Positions 35,338 through 47,313 of a DNA stretch of 64,000 bases are shown in pieces. Location of the stretch: positions 124,001 through 188,000 of the forward strand of contig JBBPSI010000022.1 in NCBI GenBank assembly GCA_038093515.1, written 5' to 3'. The position numbers were made by a program, and so were the translations under genes. The notes beneath the pieces were generated by a model that worked only from the letters and a program-made list of their open reading frames with translations, searched no databases and was not told where the DNA came from. The stretch's first letter is position 1. Every line of letters begins with the position of its first letter. This stretch comes from Butyriboletus loyo. Its lineage: Eukaryota; Basidiomycota; Agaricomycetes; Boletales; Boletaceae.

Positions 35338-38137
35338 TGGCGCAGTTCCGATGGTTTCGTGTTCACACTGAGCTAGCGTAGAGCATCTAGTTATTTGATA
35401 TGTTTCTTTTTTTAAACGATGTCGTACTTTGATAGTGGCTCTGTAGCTGTACTTTTAGTAGGTTCCCTGGATGGCACGACCAGATTAAGCACTCGGGAAA
35501 TGCCGCTTGTGTCGGAAGAAAGTCTTTAGTTTGCAACCGGCCCGGAATGTACGCGCTGAGAAACGTTCCCCTGAATATGTACGTTGCTGACGATATTTGG
35601 GAGCTGACCGGTCCAATCTAGATGGACAGGTATGCACACAGCGCTGAGTGGTGAGATGGTGGTCGTTCAGATGACTCCCCATCAGTGGCTGTTGTGACCG
35701 AGATGGTTAGCGCCTGATGCAATGGTCCTCGAGGTATTTCCGCCAATGGGGAGAGGACATTGATTAATTCGACTCAGACTTCTATCCGTCCCTGTCGTGA
35801 TTACTTGCAAGAGGTAGATTTGAAAGTAGATCTCACTGTTAGACGCCCCTGAACAATCGGGCTGGAATGAATTTCATGCCATCGATACATGAATCAGGGT
35901 CGCTTTTCAGGTACGCTGAGAGTTGTGAAGATCAGTTGATCACCTGTGAAAAACATGATGGACCGCCAGGGTGAGACCCCCTGGTAGGAATTAGGACTGA
36001 GAACGCTCGACCCGTGGCGGGAAGCCAGTCTCGTGAAAGCTCGATGGTGACCGTCGCTGTAACACCGGACCCGGTGCCGGGGCGAAGGATCGCGCACCAT
36101 GAAGCGATTCCTCCGATAATATCTGCTGACTTACAGACCAGAGCAGGCCAAAATAGAAGCAACTTCGCTCGAGACAGATGCGGCGGGACAAACTCAACCG
36201 CTAACTCGTGGGCTATCCGCTTCTCCGCTCTCACCATCAAATATGTGATCGCCCCCAAGCTGGTCACCTGGGTGTTCATCTGAGCGACGACGTTTCCCAA
36301 GAGCTTTTGGGGGTCAGCGTTCGGCTGTCGAAAGGGCCCGCTCTCGTTTTTCCACCTGACCGGCGCGTGCTCCCCGAGGATGAGAAACGTGGCATTCGCT
36401 AACCATTACGTTGCTGATGTCTGCGACCCTGCAAACGGGCCGCCCTGCTTTCGGAAACACGAAACATTCGGGGTTTTTTTTTCCGAGGGAAAAGTTACCT
36501 TTTTCGTGCGTATGTCCACCCAATCAGACGTTGCGAACGAACGAGGGATGACTTGAACCGTGAAGTTCGTTCCACACTAGAATGTATATGGGATTGCATC
36601 TGCGCATAATGGCACTAGAACGAGATCCAACGCCGTCTCAGCTAATCTGAAGACTGTCAGCCGCGAACACTCTCTTTATCTAAACCTCGAAATGGACTTG
36701 CTGGTGACAGTTCGTCCAAATCTCCATCCTGACCGCCGCGATGGCGGCGGGGTTACTGGCAGTTCTTGTTTGCGCTCTCCCCGGGCGTACTATTCGGTGG
36801 TACTAACGCGTACCGGTGGATTTTTTTTGTCCGGGTCCAAAGCGCCATCTTAACGCTCCCGAAACGAAGTCCCGTCATCCCGGAGTGCTCGTCTACCTGA
36901 CGAAATTCTTCGGGTACCTTCGACAGGATCTCCGATGTTCTACGGACGGAGACCGTGTGGAGCGACGCCCTGTACAAACAAAGTAGTGCGTCTTCACATG
37001 TGAGGTACAGCCGCCTTTTCGTTTCTACCGGAGCTCATCGCAAGTAGGGTGATCCTTGCCATGGGGTAATGTGCGATCAGACATAAAGTTCGTCGCGCGT
37101 TCGCCAGGACGGGTTTGGGCTTGTTTCGGGGAAAGGAGGTACTCAGCGCCGTTAATCTACGGTGTCCGCAATAACAATGCCGGTCATTGGGCATCGTCGC
37201 GGAACCGCCACAATGCCCTTCCCAGACGCAGTAGATCGGTGCGTGATCAGGGGTCGGATATAGTGATTGCTGGGCCTTACTTGCCACTTCCGGATTCGCA
37301 GTCAAACATCTTTCCATCGTCCTGGAAAACGCCGCTGGGCTTCTCCCTCTACCGAATTCCGTCAGGTTCAGTCTTTTCTGTTGTTGTTGTCTCATCTCAG
37401 CAACACATCACTCGTTCGTAAGTCATCTTTTCGTGTTCCCGCGTGGGGAGGGGGAGTATGCACGGCTTTCCTCAAGGTGTGTATTTCAAAAACGCGTGTG
37501 TCACTTTTCCGCAGACGCACGACCCTGATTTCATTTCGGCATACTTCATGGCGGACGGACGCGCGTGCTAGCTTCTACTCAAGGCAAAGTTTTCCAGATC
37601 CGTTAATTGCCCTATCACCCATGTGCTTAGTGTGGTATGCACCCAACGTTTCCGTATCCGGCCTACACAAAGCTGAGTTATTTATTAATTGGTTTGGAAA
37701 GCACGAGGTTTGTTGCCGTAGGCATTCGAAATTCTCTACTTATAAGGTACTGCACCGTTTGCTAGTTCTAAATCCGTTCTTCTTCTTTGATTTCTAGCAC
37801 GGCAATTAATTCGTATCAAGGATGGCCGTACGCGGGCCTGATCAGGGTGTAAAAGTTGACATACTAACCTTGCCCCGAATATGTTCATTGCATGGTTGTG
37901 TGGGATTGTGAACCATCTAGCTGGGGGGACGATCAATGGCGGAACACGCTTACAGTCACCAGACGTAGGATTAAGGTGAGGGATAAAAGCAGGTTTCAAC
38001 CTGAGCTGAAGTTGTATCTGACACCAATTTTATTTGCGCCCGGAAGTGTTTCAGAGAGTGATCTGTGCCAGAGGCTTACCTAAGAAGCTACTTACGCACG
38101 ACATACCCCTAACATACAGTTGAACAAACTCACCAGA
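35338..38137. other. 2.8-kb gene desert
   Basis: Many medium frames but none recognised: 35932-36300 (-, 122 codons), 37056-37421 (+) and 37267-37797 (+, 176 codons). I saw no terminal repeats, transposase motif, tRNA or splice-joined family. A run of eight T occurs near 36474. Confidence 0.4.
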
Positions 38138-39645
38138 ATGTCCTTCATCCTCGCGGTAAATGCAGGCTCCTCCTCGCTCAAGATCTCGCTCTACCAGCGG
38201 GTACCAGAGAATCCAAAGGAGCCGTGTCTTCTCTTGGCATCTACCATCTCTTCCATTTCTTCTCCCCCAGCCAAGGTCTCGTTTCAACATGCCAACACAG
38301 GCCAAGCAACCAGACGTCTTGACTCATCCGAGCCCTCAATTCGTGATCATGAATCTGCGTTCATTTACTTTCTGGACCGTCTCAAGGAAGACGTGAGCAT
38401 CGACTGTCGGCAGGTCAAGCACATATGCCATCGAGTTGTCCATGGCGGGGATTACACCGAGCCTACGGTCGTCTCGGAGCAGTCTTACCATCACATCGAG
38501 ACATTGTCTGACCTCGCTCCTCTGCGAGTGCCTTTCAATTCTTCCAGGTATTGCCCCGATTAATGGCTTGTGGACAGGCACAATGGTGCTGCGTTGTCCG
38601 TCGTAAACGCATGCCTCAAGGCGTTGCCGCACGCACTCTCAATTGCGTTTTTCGACACCGCATTTCACAAGGATTTGCCTCGCCATGTCTCGACCTATGC
38701 CATCGATCAGCAAATCGCGCGAGAACATGGTCTGAGGAAGTATGGCTTCCACGGATTGAGCTGCAAGTATCTATCCTTGGGTGGCGCATCGGTGTGCTCA
38801 TACTAGAACGTTAAGATGCCTTCATCAGACGCATGGTTGCCAATCATTTACACAAGGTTTACCCCTTTCCCTGAAAAGTCAGGGTGCTGCTTACACTGAT
38901 GCTCTTCAGGAAGAAGACGAATTGAACATCATTGCACTGCATCTTGGATCCGGAGCATCTGCCTGCGCATTTCGGGATGGAAAGTCCATCGATACATCCA
39001 TGGGTCTTACTCCCTTGAGTGGAATACCTGGGGCCACCAGAGCAGGAGATGTCGACCCCAGTCTCATTTTCCATTACACGAGCGAGCCTCCAAGTCGGTT
39101 GAGCTACAATTCTGCAACACACAGAGAAATCCGCGTTACAAGAGTCTGCTTCTCTTTCTTTATCCATTTCTCCTGCACTCACCGCAAGAACTTAGGCAGA
39201 GGAAATCCTCAATAGTCAAGCAGGCTGGAAGGCATTGACGGGAACCACCGACTTTAGAGAAATCACCAGGAAGGCCGACCTCTTCACACCACCAATGGCT
39301 GCTGCAGAAAATCCCTACACACTCGCGTTCCACATTGTGCTCGATCGCGTGTTGCATTACGTTGGTGCGTATCACCTTTCCCTCCGGGGCAAGGTTGATG
39401 CGCTGGTATTTTCCGGTGGGATCGGGGAAAGAAGTCGGGAATTGCGGAGTGCCGTCGGGGATGCAGTCCACAATTTAGGTTACTCGACCATTGATGAACA
39501 CGTCAATCAGGAGCTAGAGCGTCGTGAAGCTGCGGTCATCGATATCGGAAAGCAAGATGGAGGAAAACGGATGTTGGTTTGTAGGACAGACGAGCAGTTT
39601 GAGATGGCAAGAGCGTGTTCACTCTCTGACGAGTTTTGGCATTGA
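38138..39645 (+). CDS. ack: acetate kinase
   Basis: Catalyses acetyl-phosphate + ADP = acetate + ATP, cytosolic; in fungi it partners phosphoketolase. Start [20 protein letters not shown] contains the phosphate-binding VNAGSSSLK. Further blocks are [39 protein letters not shown] (the catalytic-Asp loop), [47 protein letters not shown] (MGxTPLxG..xTRxGDxDP), and near the C-terminus [15 protein letters not shown]. At least four introns. The tail ends SLSDEFWH. All catalytic landmarks are intact. Confidence 0.93.
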
Positions 39646-40461
39646 CACGGGCATGGGAGTGGTACAGGTACCGGTTTTGAGGTGACCGTGTACACCAGGT
39701 CGGGCGTGTCGAGCAGAGATATTTTAGGACTTGAAGGATGTGCCTTGGTTACTTGGGATCTGTGCGGCACATTCATCGCGGTTGCAAGTTTTTCAGCCGC
39801 GAAGACAACAAGAATTAAATCATATCGCGATGGTCGGGACATTCGGATTTCCCCTTGACCTTGGCAGGCTACACAAGTGGATACAAACTCGCTCCGTGGG
39901 TTGCACGAAACCTGAATAACACTCAAGTCCGGCCAGAGGACACGAATCCGCGAACCGTAAGCCTTTCCAGGCAGCTCACGTCTTCTAGTAGCGGACGAAC
40001 TTGGAGTTTTGGGTCCAGCCTTGCCACCACTCGAGAACAGTACCACATGATGTCTGGTTTTCATTCTGAGCAAGCAGCCTGTGTACGATGAACCCCGTGT
40101 GATATTATTTAATCCTTCTTACACTACCTTGCTGGCTCGCCCACTTCTCATGTGCTGTCCTCACCATTATCCAGACATAGTCGCGTGGATCTGACAGTGG
40201 CCAATGTCAGCGACTCAAGAGCAATCATGATGTATCTGCAGCGTTTATTATCCGTCTTACTACAAGGTCTGGATTCACCCCATGGTCCACCAAGCTAACG
40301 ATCTCTTGTATAGAATTCAACTGTACAGGTCGGCCTAAATGTGAGTGACCGCGACGAAAGGCATGCTAAATAGATACAACAAGTACCGAAAGAAATATCA
40401 CCAACACATACGAACGAAGATGATCGAAGAAGAAGTCTGAATACAAGTCCGTTCCCGATGT
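39646..40461. other. convergent intergenic region
   Basis: 3' sides of acetate kinase and the long GTPase. A 188-codon minus frame (39507-40073) overlaps the end of acetate kinase and is treated as a shadow. Confidence 0.45.
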
Positions 40462-42880
40462 TTATCTCGCACCTAGCCAGTGCATCGCAGCTTTCCACAC
40501 GACGAACGGTATCGGCAGCACGAAACCGGAGGGTGGGTCTTTCTTGAGATTCCGTTCTTGGGCTGCAGCTCTTGCGAGCTCTGCCTCCCGTCGAGCCTTT
40601 GCGAGTTCTTCTTGCAACTGGGCATTCTTCTGACGTTCCACGACCTCTCGTTCCGCTGCTTCCGCCTCCAACCGCCTTCGATAATCATCAGCCTCCGCGA
40701 CTCGTCTATGAAGCGTCGCTAGCTCCAACTCTACTTTCTTTTTGCGTTCGTGTTCTTCCGCCAACCTAGCTTTCTCTTCAGCCTCGAACACCAACGCTCT
40801 GGAGAATTCCGCAGCACGCTTTGCCTCTGTAGACCGACGTTCCTTTTCTGCTAGTTCTTTGTCCATCGCGTTACGAACTCGGTCGACCTCTTCCTCGACC
40901 TGCTTTCTGAAGGCTTCCTCGCGCAGCTTAGCTTGTTGTCGCTCTTCCTCGAGTCTTGCTTCGGCGGCTTCCCGAGCCTGCCTCGCTGCTTCTGCTTCGC
41001 TTCCTCTCCGGACTTGCTCTGCTTTGGTAACCGTGTCCTTCTCCTTACGTTCGCACGCGAGCTGTTCCTGCAGACTTAGCCTGCGTTGTTCTTCCTCCCG
41101 TAGCTCGAGGCGCAGCTGTTCCTCTAGCTGTTGGATACGAGCCTCTTCTGCTTGCCGCTGAGCTTCTGCTTCCTGTTCTTTCTTGGCGTGAGTTTCCTCC
41201 AGGGTTCGACGCACGCGCTCCGTTTCCTCGAGGATTTGCCTCTGATACCTCTCCTTCTCTTGCTTCAGGGCTTGGTCTTGTTGTTCGAGAAGGAGGGCAT
41301 GCGCCTCCGCTTGGGCTTGACTTGCGGAAGCAGCCTCGCGCCCGCGGCGCTCCTGTTCAGCGGCAACCCTCTCCATCTCCTGTCGAGCCTTCGCGATCTC
41401 GTCCTGCAGGCGAGCTCTTTCGCGTTCTTCCGCGAGTAGTCTGGACTTTTCTTCTTCCTCCTTGACCTTTGCCTGACGCTGGAGTTCGGCCTCGAGTGCA
41501 AGAGCTCGCTCACGCTCTACCCTGATCTTCTCCGCCTGCTCCGCTTCGGCCTGCTGCTTCTCGGCTTCTGCTCGCAGCATCTCTTGCTGGAGGGAACGTA
41601 GGTGTTCCTGGTGCCGTACTTCGACAAGCCTGCGGGCCTTGCGCTCTTCTTCAAGCAGGCGAGCCTTCCGCTCTTCCGCTTCTTTTTTCCCCTCCAGGAG
41701 TTCGGTTTCGCGTCGTGCGTGCTCGGCCTGCGATGTCTCGATTTCTTGGCGAGCCTGGAGGACTTGTCCCTGCAATCCCTCGAGCTCCTGCATGTAGCGA
41801 CGATTTTCCGTCTCCATTTCCGCGATCTTGGATTCAAGTCGCGATTTCTCCACCATAAAGTCTGTCGCCATGCGCTCGGAATCATGTTGTATGCGCTCAA
41901 TCTCCTTCCGCTTCTTGTCGACTTCGTCTTGGAGTTCCGACCTGGTCTCCTCGTCCTTGGCGTGCATCGCAACCTCCATCTCGTCACGGAGCTTCTTCAG
42001 CTCCTCATCATGACGGTCAGCTTGATCCTTCAAGGCGCGGGTGAGCTCGGCTCCAGCAGCGGTATGGGCTAGGTCTTTGCGCTGGTTGACGAGCTCGTGC
42101 TGAATCTGCAGCGTAGCAGCCTGGGTATTGATCAAGTGACGAAGGATGGCGTGGGCGGATGGCTGGTTGCCGTCGTGGCGGAGTAGTCGTGCACCCTTTT
42201 CAAGGACAGGCTTGAAGAACTTGTCGTTGCTGGCAAGCTCGCGCTCTCGTGCCTCACCGATCTTGGGGTCGACGTTCGACCACATGTTGGTGACGATGAG
42301 GACGTTTCGGAGTGTGTTATCTCCACACAGCTCGCGGAAGATACGAAAGTTGCGCTTCGATGTGCCGCCAATCCTGACATCGGAAATCCGGTGCATGTAG
42401 ATGATACCGGCGAGCTTGGCGCCTTGCTCGTAACTGTGTACGCACAGTTTTCAATCCAAGGTCATTCTCTGCCCCGATGTGATGTAAGCAAAGTGACTTA
42501 CGTGTTGGATAGATACGCTGCAATGGACGAGAGGATGTCCGTGTCGCTACGAGTGGTATCGTCGAATCCGGGCGTGTCGATCAAGGTGACGATGCGCCCG
42601 TTGAGGTAAAACGGTTTGGACGTCCGTACTTCGGACGTGCAGCTCTCCAGACCACGACCGACAGGCAAGTCGGACCCGCTGGCGAGGTTGATAAACTGTT
42701 TTTTTTTTTGAATCCGATGATCAGCGACCCGTTCTCGTCCTGTAGGATCGAGATACGTACGGTTGATTTACCACTTCCAGTGGCCCCCATCACTCTGGAA
42801 ATGGTATGTCAGAGAACGGCGACCGGGATTGGTGGATGAAGATCGTACGCAATTCTGATCTCTTTTCCGCGAGAAGCCAT
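40462..42880 (-). CDS. P-loop GTPase with giant coiled coil and hydrophobic C-terminus
   Basis: AIG1/septin-like G domain (about 200 residues) joined to a coiled coil of about 470 residues; about 750 aa in all. Exon 1 (MASRGKEIRIA) joins VMGATGSGKST (G1). FINLASGSDLPVG follows, then G3 LIDTPGFDDTTRSD, KLAGIIYMHRISDVRIGG and VLIVTNMW at the G4 position. From about 42000 down to 40560 the sequence is Glu/Lys/Arg/Gln-rich heptad-like with no intron, broken into stretches such as QRQAEEARIQQLEEQLRLEL. The end PSGFVLPIPFVVWKAAMHWL is a short hydrophobic segment before LGAR-stop, possibly a tail anchor. Agaricomycete expansions of such G-domain proteins are known but uncharacterised. The tandem neighbour at 43.4-44.5 kb is a paralogue. 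Confidence 0.85.
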
Positions 42881-43372
42881 GACGCTGTTCTGGAAGGTGT
42901 GTCAGAGTGGGGAAAGCGAGGAACAACGATGGGCGAGTGGTATGTGTTTGGAGGATTTCAGACAAGAAGACGTTCGGGGGTTATCCTTATATGCCCCAGA
43001 TAGCTTGCACCATGCACCCCAATCACATACTGCTTGGGGGCGCAAATGGGAGGGCGCATGTTGTGGCTCGGTCTCCAACACAAAACACCTTTTCAACGTT
43101 TCGTTGATCGGTTATTAGAAGGCCACGATGAATCCTGCCGCTCCGAACTGCCCCTGAACGGGAATTTCGCGGTGCCTGTGGTGAACGAGAACATTATTTC
43201 AAGGATGCTGGCAAATACGCCGAGATGCACCACCAGGCTGTGAGGAAGACAGGATTGGTGGAGTCCACATCGAGATCTCCAAGGGTACACTTGGCGAACA
43301 AGGGAAGAATAAACACGAGGAATATGACGAGCCAGCTCGAAACGACTACATAACGTGACGGGGCTGGGCGAA
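42881..43372. other. gap between the two GTPases, with a hydrophobic frame
   Basis: Minus-strand frame 43194-43376 encodes SSWLVIFLVFILPLFAK, a convincing transmembrane helix. It could be a 3' exon of the upstream GTPase if an unseen splice bypasses its stop, or chance. Otherwise promoter of the long GTPase. Confidence 0.35.
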
Positions 43373-44496
43373 TCACCCTTCCTTGACCTGCAATACCTCC
43401 TCGATCCTCCGCAATTCAGTCTGGTAGTCAGACGCGAGCCGAGATGCTTGGCTCTGCGTCTTTTGCAGCTCAGCTTCCACCTTGTGCATTTCCTCCTGCA
43501 GTTCTTTTCGCGTCTCCTCGTCCTGGCTTCGCTCGGCGTCAGCCATCTCTTCCCTGAGAGCTTCTAGCTCATTCCGGTGTCGCGCGCAGAGCTCCGACAT
43601 CTCCTTATCGAGCTGCTTGTATGCAGCCGTCTGCGTGATATCCATGCCTTCTCCCAACTCTCGCTGGATTTGGAGCACCACAGGCTCCTTGTCAACCAAG
43701 TTCTGGATGATCTGGTGAGCCGACTGCTTCGTGTTATCGTGCCGCAGCATCTTCGCCTGTTGATCGAGGATTGGCTTAAAGAAGATGTCCTTGGTAGCGA
43801 GTTCCTGCTCTCGGGCGTTTCCATCCTCCGCAGTGACTGTGCCCCACATATTGGTGACAATGATCACATTGGGGTACGCTTCTTCGCCGCAGAGTTCCTG
43901 GAACATTCTGAAATCACGCCGAGCTGAACCCCCAACCCTCAAGTCGGAAATTCTCTGCATGTAAATGACACCGGCAAGGCGTGCGCCTTGTTTGTTGCTG
44001 TGGAGTCGGTTAGCCAATGGCGGGAACGGCTGAATGCAACATACGTGGTCACCAGGTAAGCAGCAATGAGCTTCAAGACCTCGGTGTCTGTCAAGGTCGT
44101 ATCGTCGAATCCGGGCGTATCGATCAAGACAACTTGTTGTCGGCCCACGTAGAAGGGCATTGACGTCTGTACTTCATTGGTGCAACTTTCCAAGCCGGCA
44201 CCTTCTCGAAGGTTGGATCCCGACGCCAGGTTGATGAACTAGAGTCGGGCTATGAGCGGTCCGGCCTCATCAGAATCAACCAAGGGACAAACCGTCGTCT
44301 TGCCACTACCAGTAGGTCCCATGACCCTAATGTGACTGATAAGCACCAGCTGTGGGAAGACGACTACAAGGAGGACGACATACGCGATGTAGATGGTTTC
44401 GCGGGCTGGGGCTATTGGAGACCTTGGGAGCTTTGGCTCCTCGTCGGCAAACTTTTCCAACTGCTTGCGCCTGGTGCATGTCAAGATTTGGCCCAT
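43373..44496 (-). CDS. P-loop GTPase, short-coil paralogue
   Basis: Same G domain as the neighbour: RETIYIA joins VMGPTGSGKTT across an intron at the same position and phase as in the long paralogue, then FINLASGSNL, LIDTPGFDDTTLTDTE, RLAGVIYMQRISDLRVGG and VIIVTNMWG. The coiled coil is only about 90 residues (EELRALREEM-like, Glu-rich) and the frame stops at VLQVKEG (TGA at 43373-43375). The start MGQILTCTRRKQ fits an N-myristoylation signal (Gly2, Thr6) with a nearby Cys, absent from the paralogue. Either a bona fide short form or a gene that has lost its 3' part. Confidence 0.82.
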
Positions 44497-45165
44497 CGTT
44501 GGTGAGTTGTGAGGGAGGAATGTGAACTCTGGCAAGCGAGATATCCGGGACGGAACTGACGTTTAATGCAGCACGTGTTGGCAGTGTTGTATCACATCGG
44601 GTCACGCGATGGAATCGCCTTGCGTTGAGGGGGTGCTCAGAAGCGTGGCTTCCATTTGTCTGGTGGTATTGTTGTGATTCTGTAATTCATGAGGAACACG
44701 CATTTATGCCGTTGGATGGGCAAATGTCTGCATGACCCTCGTGCGACTCTTGGCGAAATTCGGAATGGAATGGAACAGCCTAGGAGGTCGACTTGTTCGA
44801 AAAAGAAAGGAAGAGGCAGAAGAAGTCCAGTGGCCGCGTTCGCTGATAAGAGCGCAGAAAGTTCCAGGGTCGTTTCCAGCAGAACGAACGTGACCGTCCA
44901 CGGATTCCAGAAGACGAGAGCAAGATAGCAAAGATGGATCATATCGATCACCCATCGTAGACGAGATGGAGAGCTCGCCGCGTGTTCGTCTGTTTCTCCC
45001 CCGTATGACCAGGCTCCCAGCGTCCTGCGAAAGACGATGTTCAATGTTCAACCGACAATTCCACGGTGAGCCCGACGCATGGTAAGGTGAAGCAAAAAAT
45101 GGCGTGTGATCTAATCCACTCCGAAAAAAAAAAAGTGGCCTGATGTTGGCGACGACATGTCGTGG
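44497..45165. other. divergent region; one unrecognised hydrophobic frame
   Basis: Between the short GTPase and Erg3. A minus frame at 44637-45044 (135 codons, start MNIVFRRTLGAW) contains IDMIHLCYLALVFWNPWTVTFVLL and may be a remnant of a fungal multi-helix membrane protein, but no exon partners were found. Confidence 0.3.
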
Positions 45166-45172
45166 TATAAAA
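45166..45172 (+). promoter_or_regulatory. TATA box of erg3
   Basis: TATAAAA, 62 bp upstream of the erg3 ATG. Confidence 0.55.
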
Positions 45173-45233
45173 TTTCGCTCGTTCCTCATCCTTATTGCTC
45201 GCTCGCTCCTCGTTTGGTACCATCTTCATTGCA

Positions 45234-46341
45234 ATGGACCTCGTTCTGAACATCTGCGACGACTATGTCCTCGATAACGTCTGGGCGCGTCTCGTTCCAC
45301 TCAACGACCCCCTCGCCGACCACTTTTCTCAGTCCTTCCTCGCTAACGTCTCAGCAATAGCGCTTCGGCCGCAGTCTGCATGGCCGCGAGATTACGTTCC
45401 CAGACAATTAGCATCGTTGCTCGTGATCACATTGGTTGGCATCCACTTCCTCTATTTCGTTTTCGCCGGTCTTTCATTCCGATACATCTTCAACCACGAA
45501 ATGATGCGGCATCCACGGTTCCTCAAGAACCAGATTAAAAACGAGATTCAGAGCAGTTTGAAAGCGTTTCCTGTCATGACGCTGTTGACGCTTCCCTGGT
45601 TCCAAGCCGAGGTCATGGGTTACTCCCGGTTGTACGACGACGTGTCCGAGTACGGATGGCTCTACTTTGCCGTCTCAATCCCCTTGTGCGTATATTTTCA
45701 TCGACCGTGGCTCACGCTGAAACGTCTCCAGCTTCTTGGCATTCACTGACTATCTCATATACTGGCTCCATCGTATCCTGCACTATCCCATGTTTTATAA
45801 GACCATTCACAAGCCCCATCACAAATGGATCAGTGCGTGTTGTCGGTTCTTTTGTTTCGCATCGGTTGACACTTGCGGCAGTACCGACTCCTTTTGCATC
45901 CCACGCATTCCATCCGGTAGACGGATATCTACAGTCTGTGCCGTACCATATATTCATATTCTTGTTCCCCCTTCACCGATGGTTGTACCTGGGTCTATTT
46001 GTCTTCGTCAACTTTTGGAGTATATTGGTATGATGAGCCGCTTTGCTGCACGTCTGACGTTTATCTGAATATCCACTCGCACAGATTCATGACTCCGATA
46101 TGATTACCGGCCATCCGCTTGAAAACGTTATCAACGGTCCCGCACATCACACGTTGCATCATCTTTACTTCACGGTTAACTACGGTCAGGTACCCACAGC
46201 CCCACTTGATAAAGTAATCTACGGCCGCTAATCTCCTATCAACAGTACTTCACGTTCGCGGATCGTGCAGGTGGCTCGTATCGCCAGCCAGAATCGCAGC
46301 TTGACCCGTTGCTAGAAGTTACGAAAGAGAAGACACTATGA
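45234..46341 (+). CDS. erg3: C-5 sterol desaturase
   Basis: ER membrane di-iron enzyme introducing the C-5 double bond in ergosterol synthesis. It starts [20 protein letters not shown]. Membrane helices include [19 protein letters not shown]. The three histidine clusters are present: [18 protein letters not shown] (first two) and HHTLHHLYF (third), with [19 protein letters not shown] between them. The end is [15 protein letters not shown] to a TGA at 46339-46341. Five exons. All iron ligands are intact, so it should be functional. Confidence 0.93.
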
Positions 46342-47313
46342 GTTCTGTGCTAGGTAAAAGTGCTCGGGTATAGACTGATCTCGAGTACATTTACCTAAGG
46401 TATGATGATTATATTTTCAATGTATATACGATCGCGCTTTTGGACCAACCCCAAACGTATATTTCCATGTTGATCTACGAACGTTAGCTACCCTGCGAGT
46501 ACTACATATCCAATGATTAATCCGTCGATGATAGACTGCTTTGCTTACCTCAGCTTGTCAGTCTGGAGATCGTCCTCGGCGACACCGTCGACGATGAATT
46601 GCAGCGGGTGTTTGACTGTCGTGGAGAATATGGGAATGACGTCATGGACTGGCATGGCGGCAACACGCACTTTGCGGGATCCAACGCAGTCATCGGGTCA
46701 AACGTCTTGCAGACCCATCCACCGACGAGCTTGGTGCGCTGAGCACCAGTCTCTGCGACAGACCCCGTCCTCCACACCAATCACGCACGACCTTGGACCG
46801 TCGCGCGTGCGGTCGAGCCAATGCGAGGCAGCAGCAAGGTCGACACTAGTGTAAGGAGCGTATCGTCCTCCCTGAGTGCAAGGACCCCAAGCTGGGCGTA
46901 TCCAAGGCATGAGTGTGTGAAAGCCACGAAGCAGCGTGTCTGTGATGGCGGCGAACTACGTCCAGGTCATGCCTGGGGGAAGGCGGCGTGTCATACCAAA
47001 GCACGCGGCTGCTGGCGTGAACTCGGCGTATCCAACTGGGGATGTTTGCTCTGGTGGAGGCGGTGAGTGGGGCGAAGACGGTCCATCTGAACTGCCTCAC
47101 CATGCGGTCCCTCAATGGGCAACCGAGACGTCGGGACGTCGCCGTTCCCAGCTGCGTCCGTCTGCGTCGTGTCTCTGACGACCATGAGGTCTGAGAGAGA
47201 CCCTTGGGGGTGGACCAGGTCGGTCACCACACACATGGCGTGGCGTGAGAAGGACTGCAAGCTCGACCACTCCTCCTTTCCTACTACTACTGCTCTTCCA
47301 AATTTCTCGGTGC
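46342..47313. other. intergenic, unresolved minus-strand coding-like segments
   Basis: On the minus strand near 46700-46550 a segment reads RKVRVAAMPVHDVIPIFSTT then PLQFIVDGVAEDDLQ, with protein-like composition, and further broken pieces extend to about 47260. No family, start or clean exon chain was established. The last 60 bp are the rae1 leader. Confidence 0.35.

Noticed and set aside
39507..40073. 188-codon minus frame at the 3' end of acetate kinase
   Set aside because: Overlaps the acetate kinase coding exon on the other strand and has no family features.
40742..42072. Long plus-strand open frames (Ser/Arg- and Leu-rich) opposite the coiled coil
   Set aside because: They are antisense shadows of the Glu/Lys/Arg-rich coiled-coil exon; composition is explained by the opposite strand.
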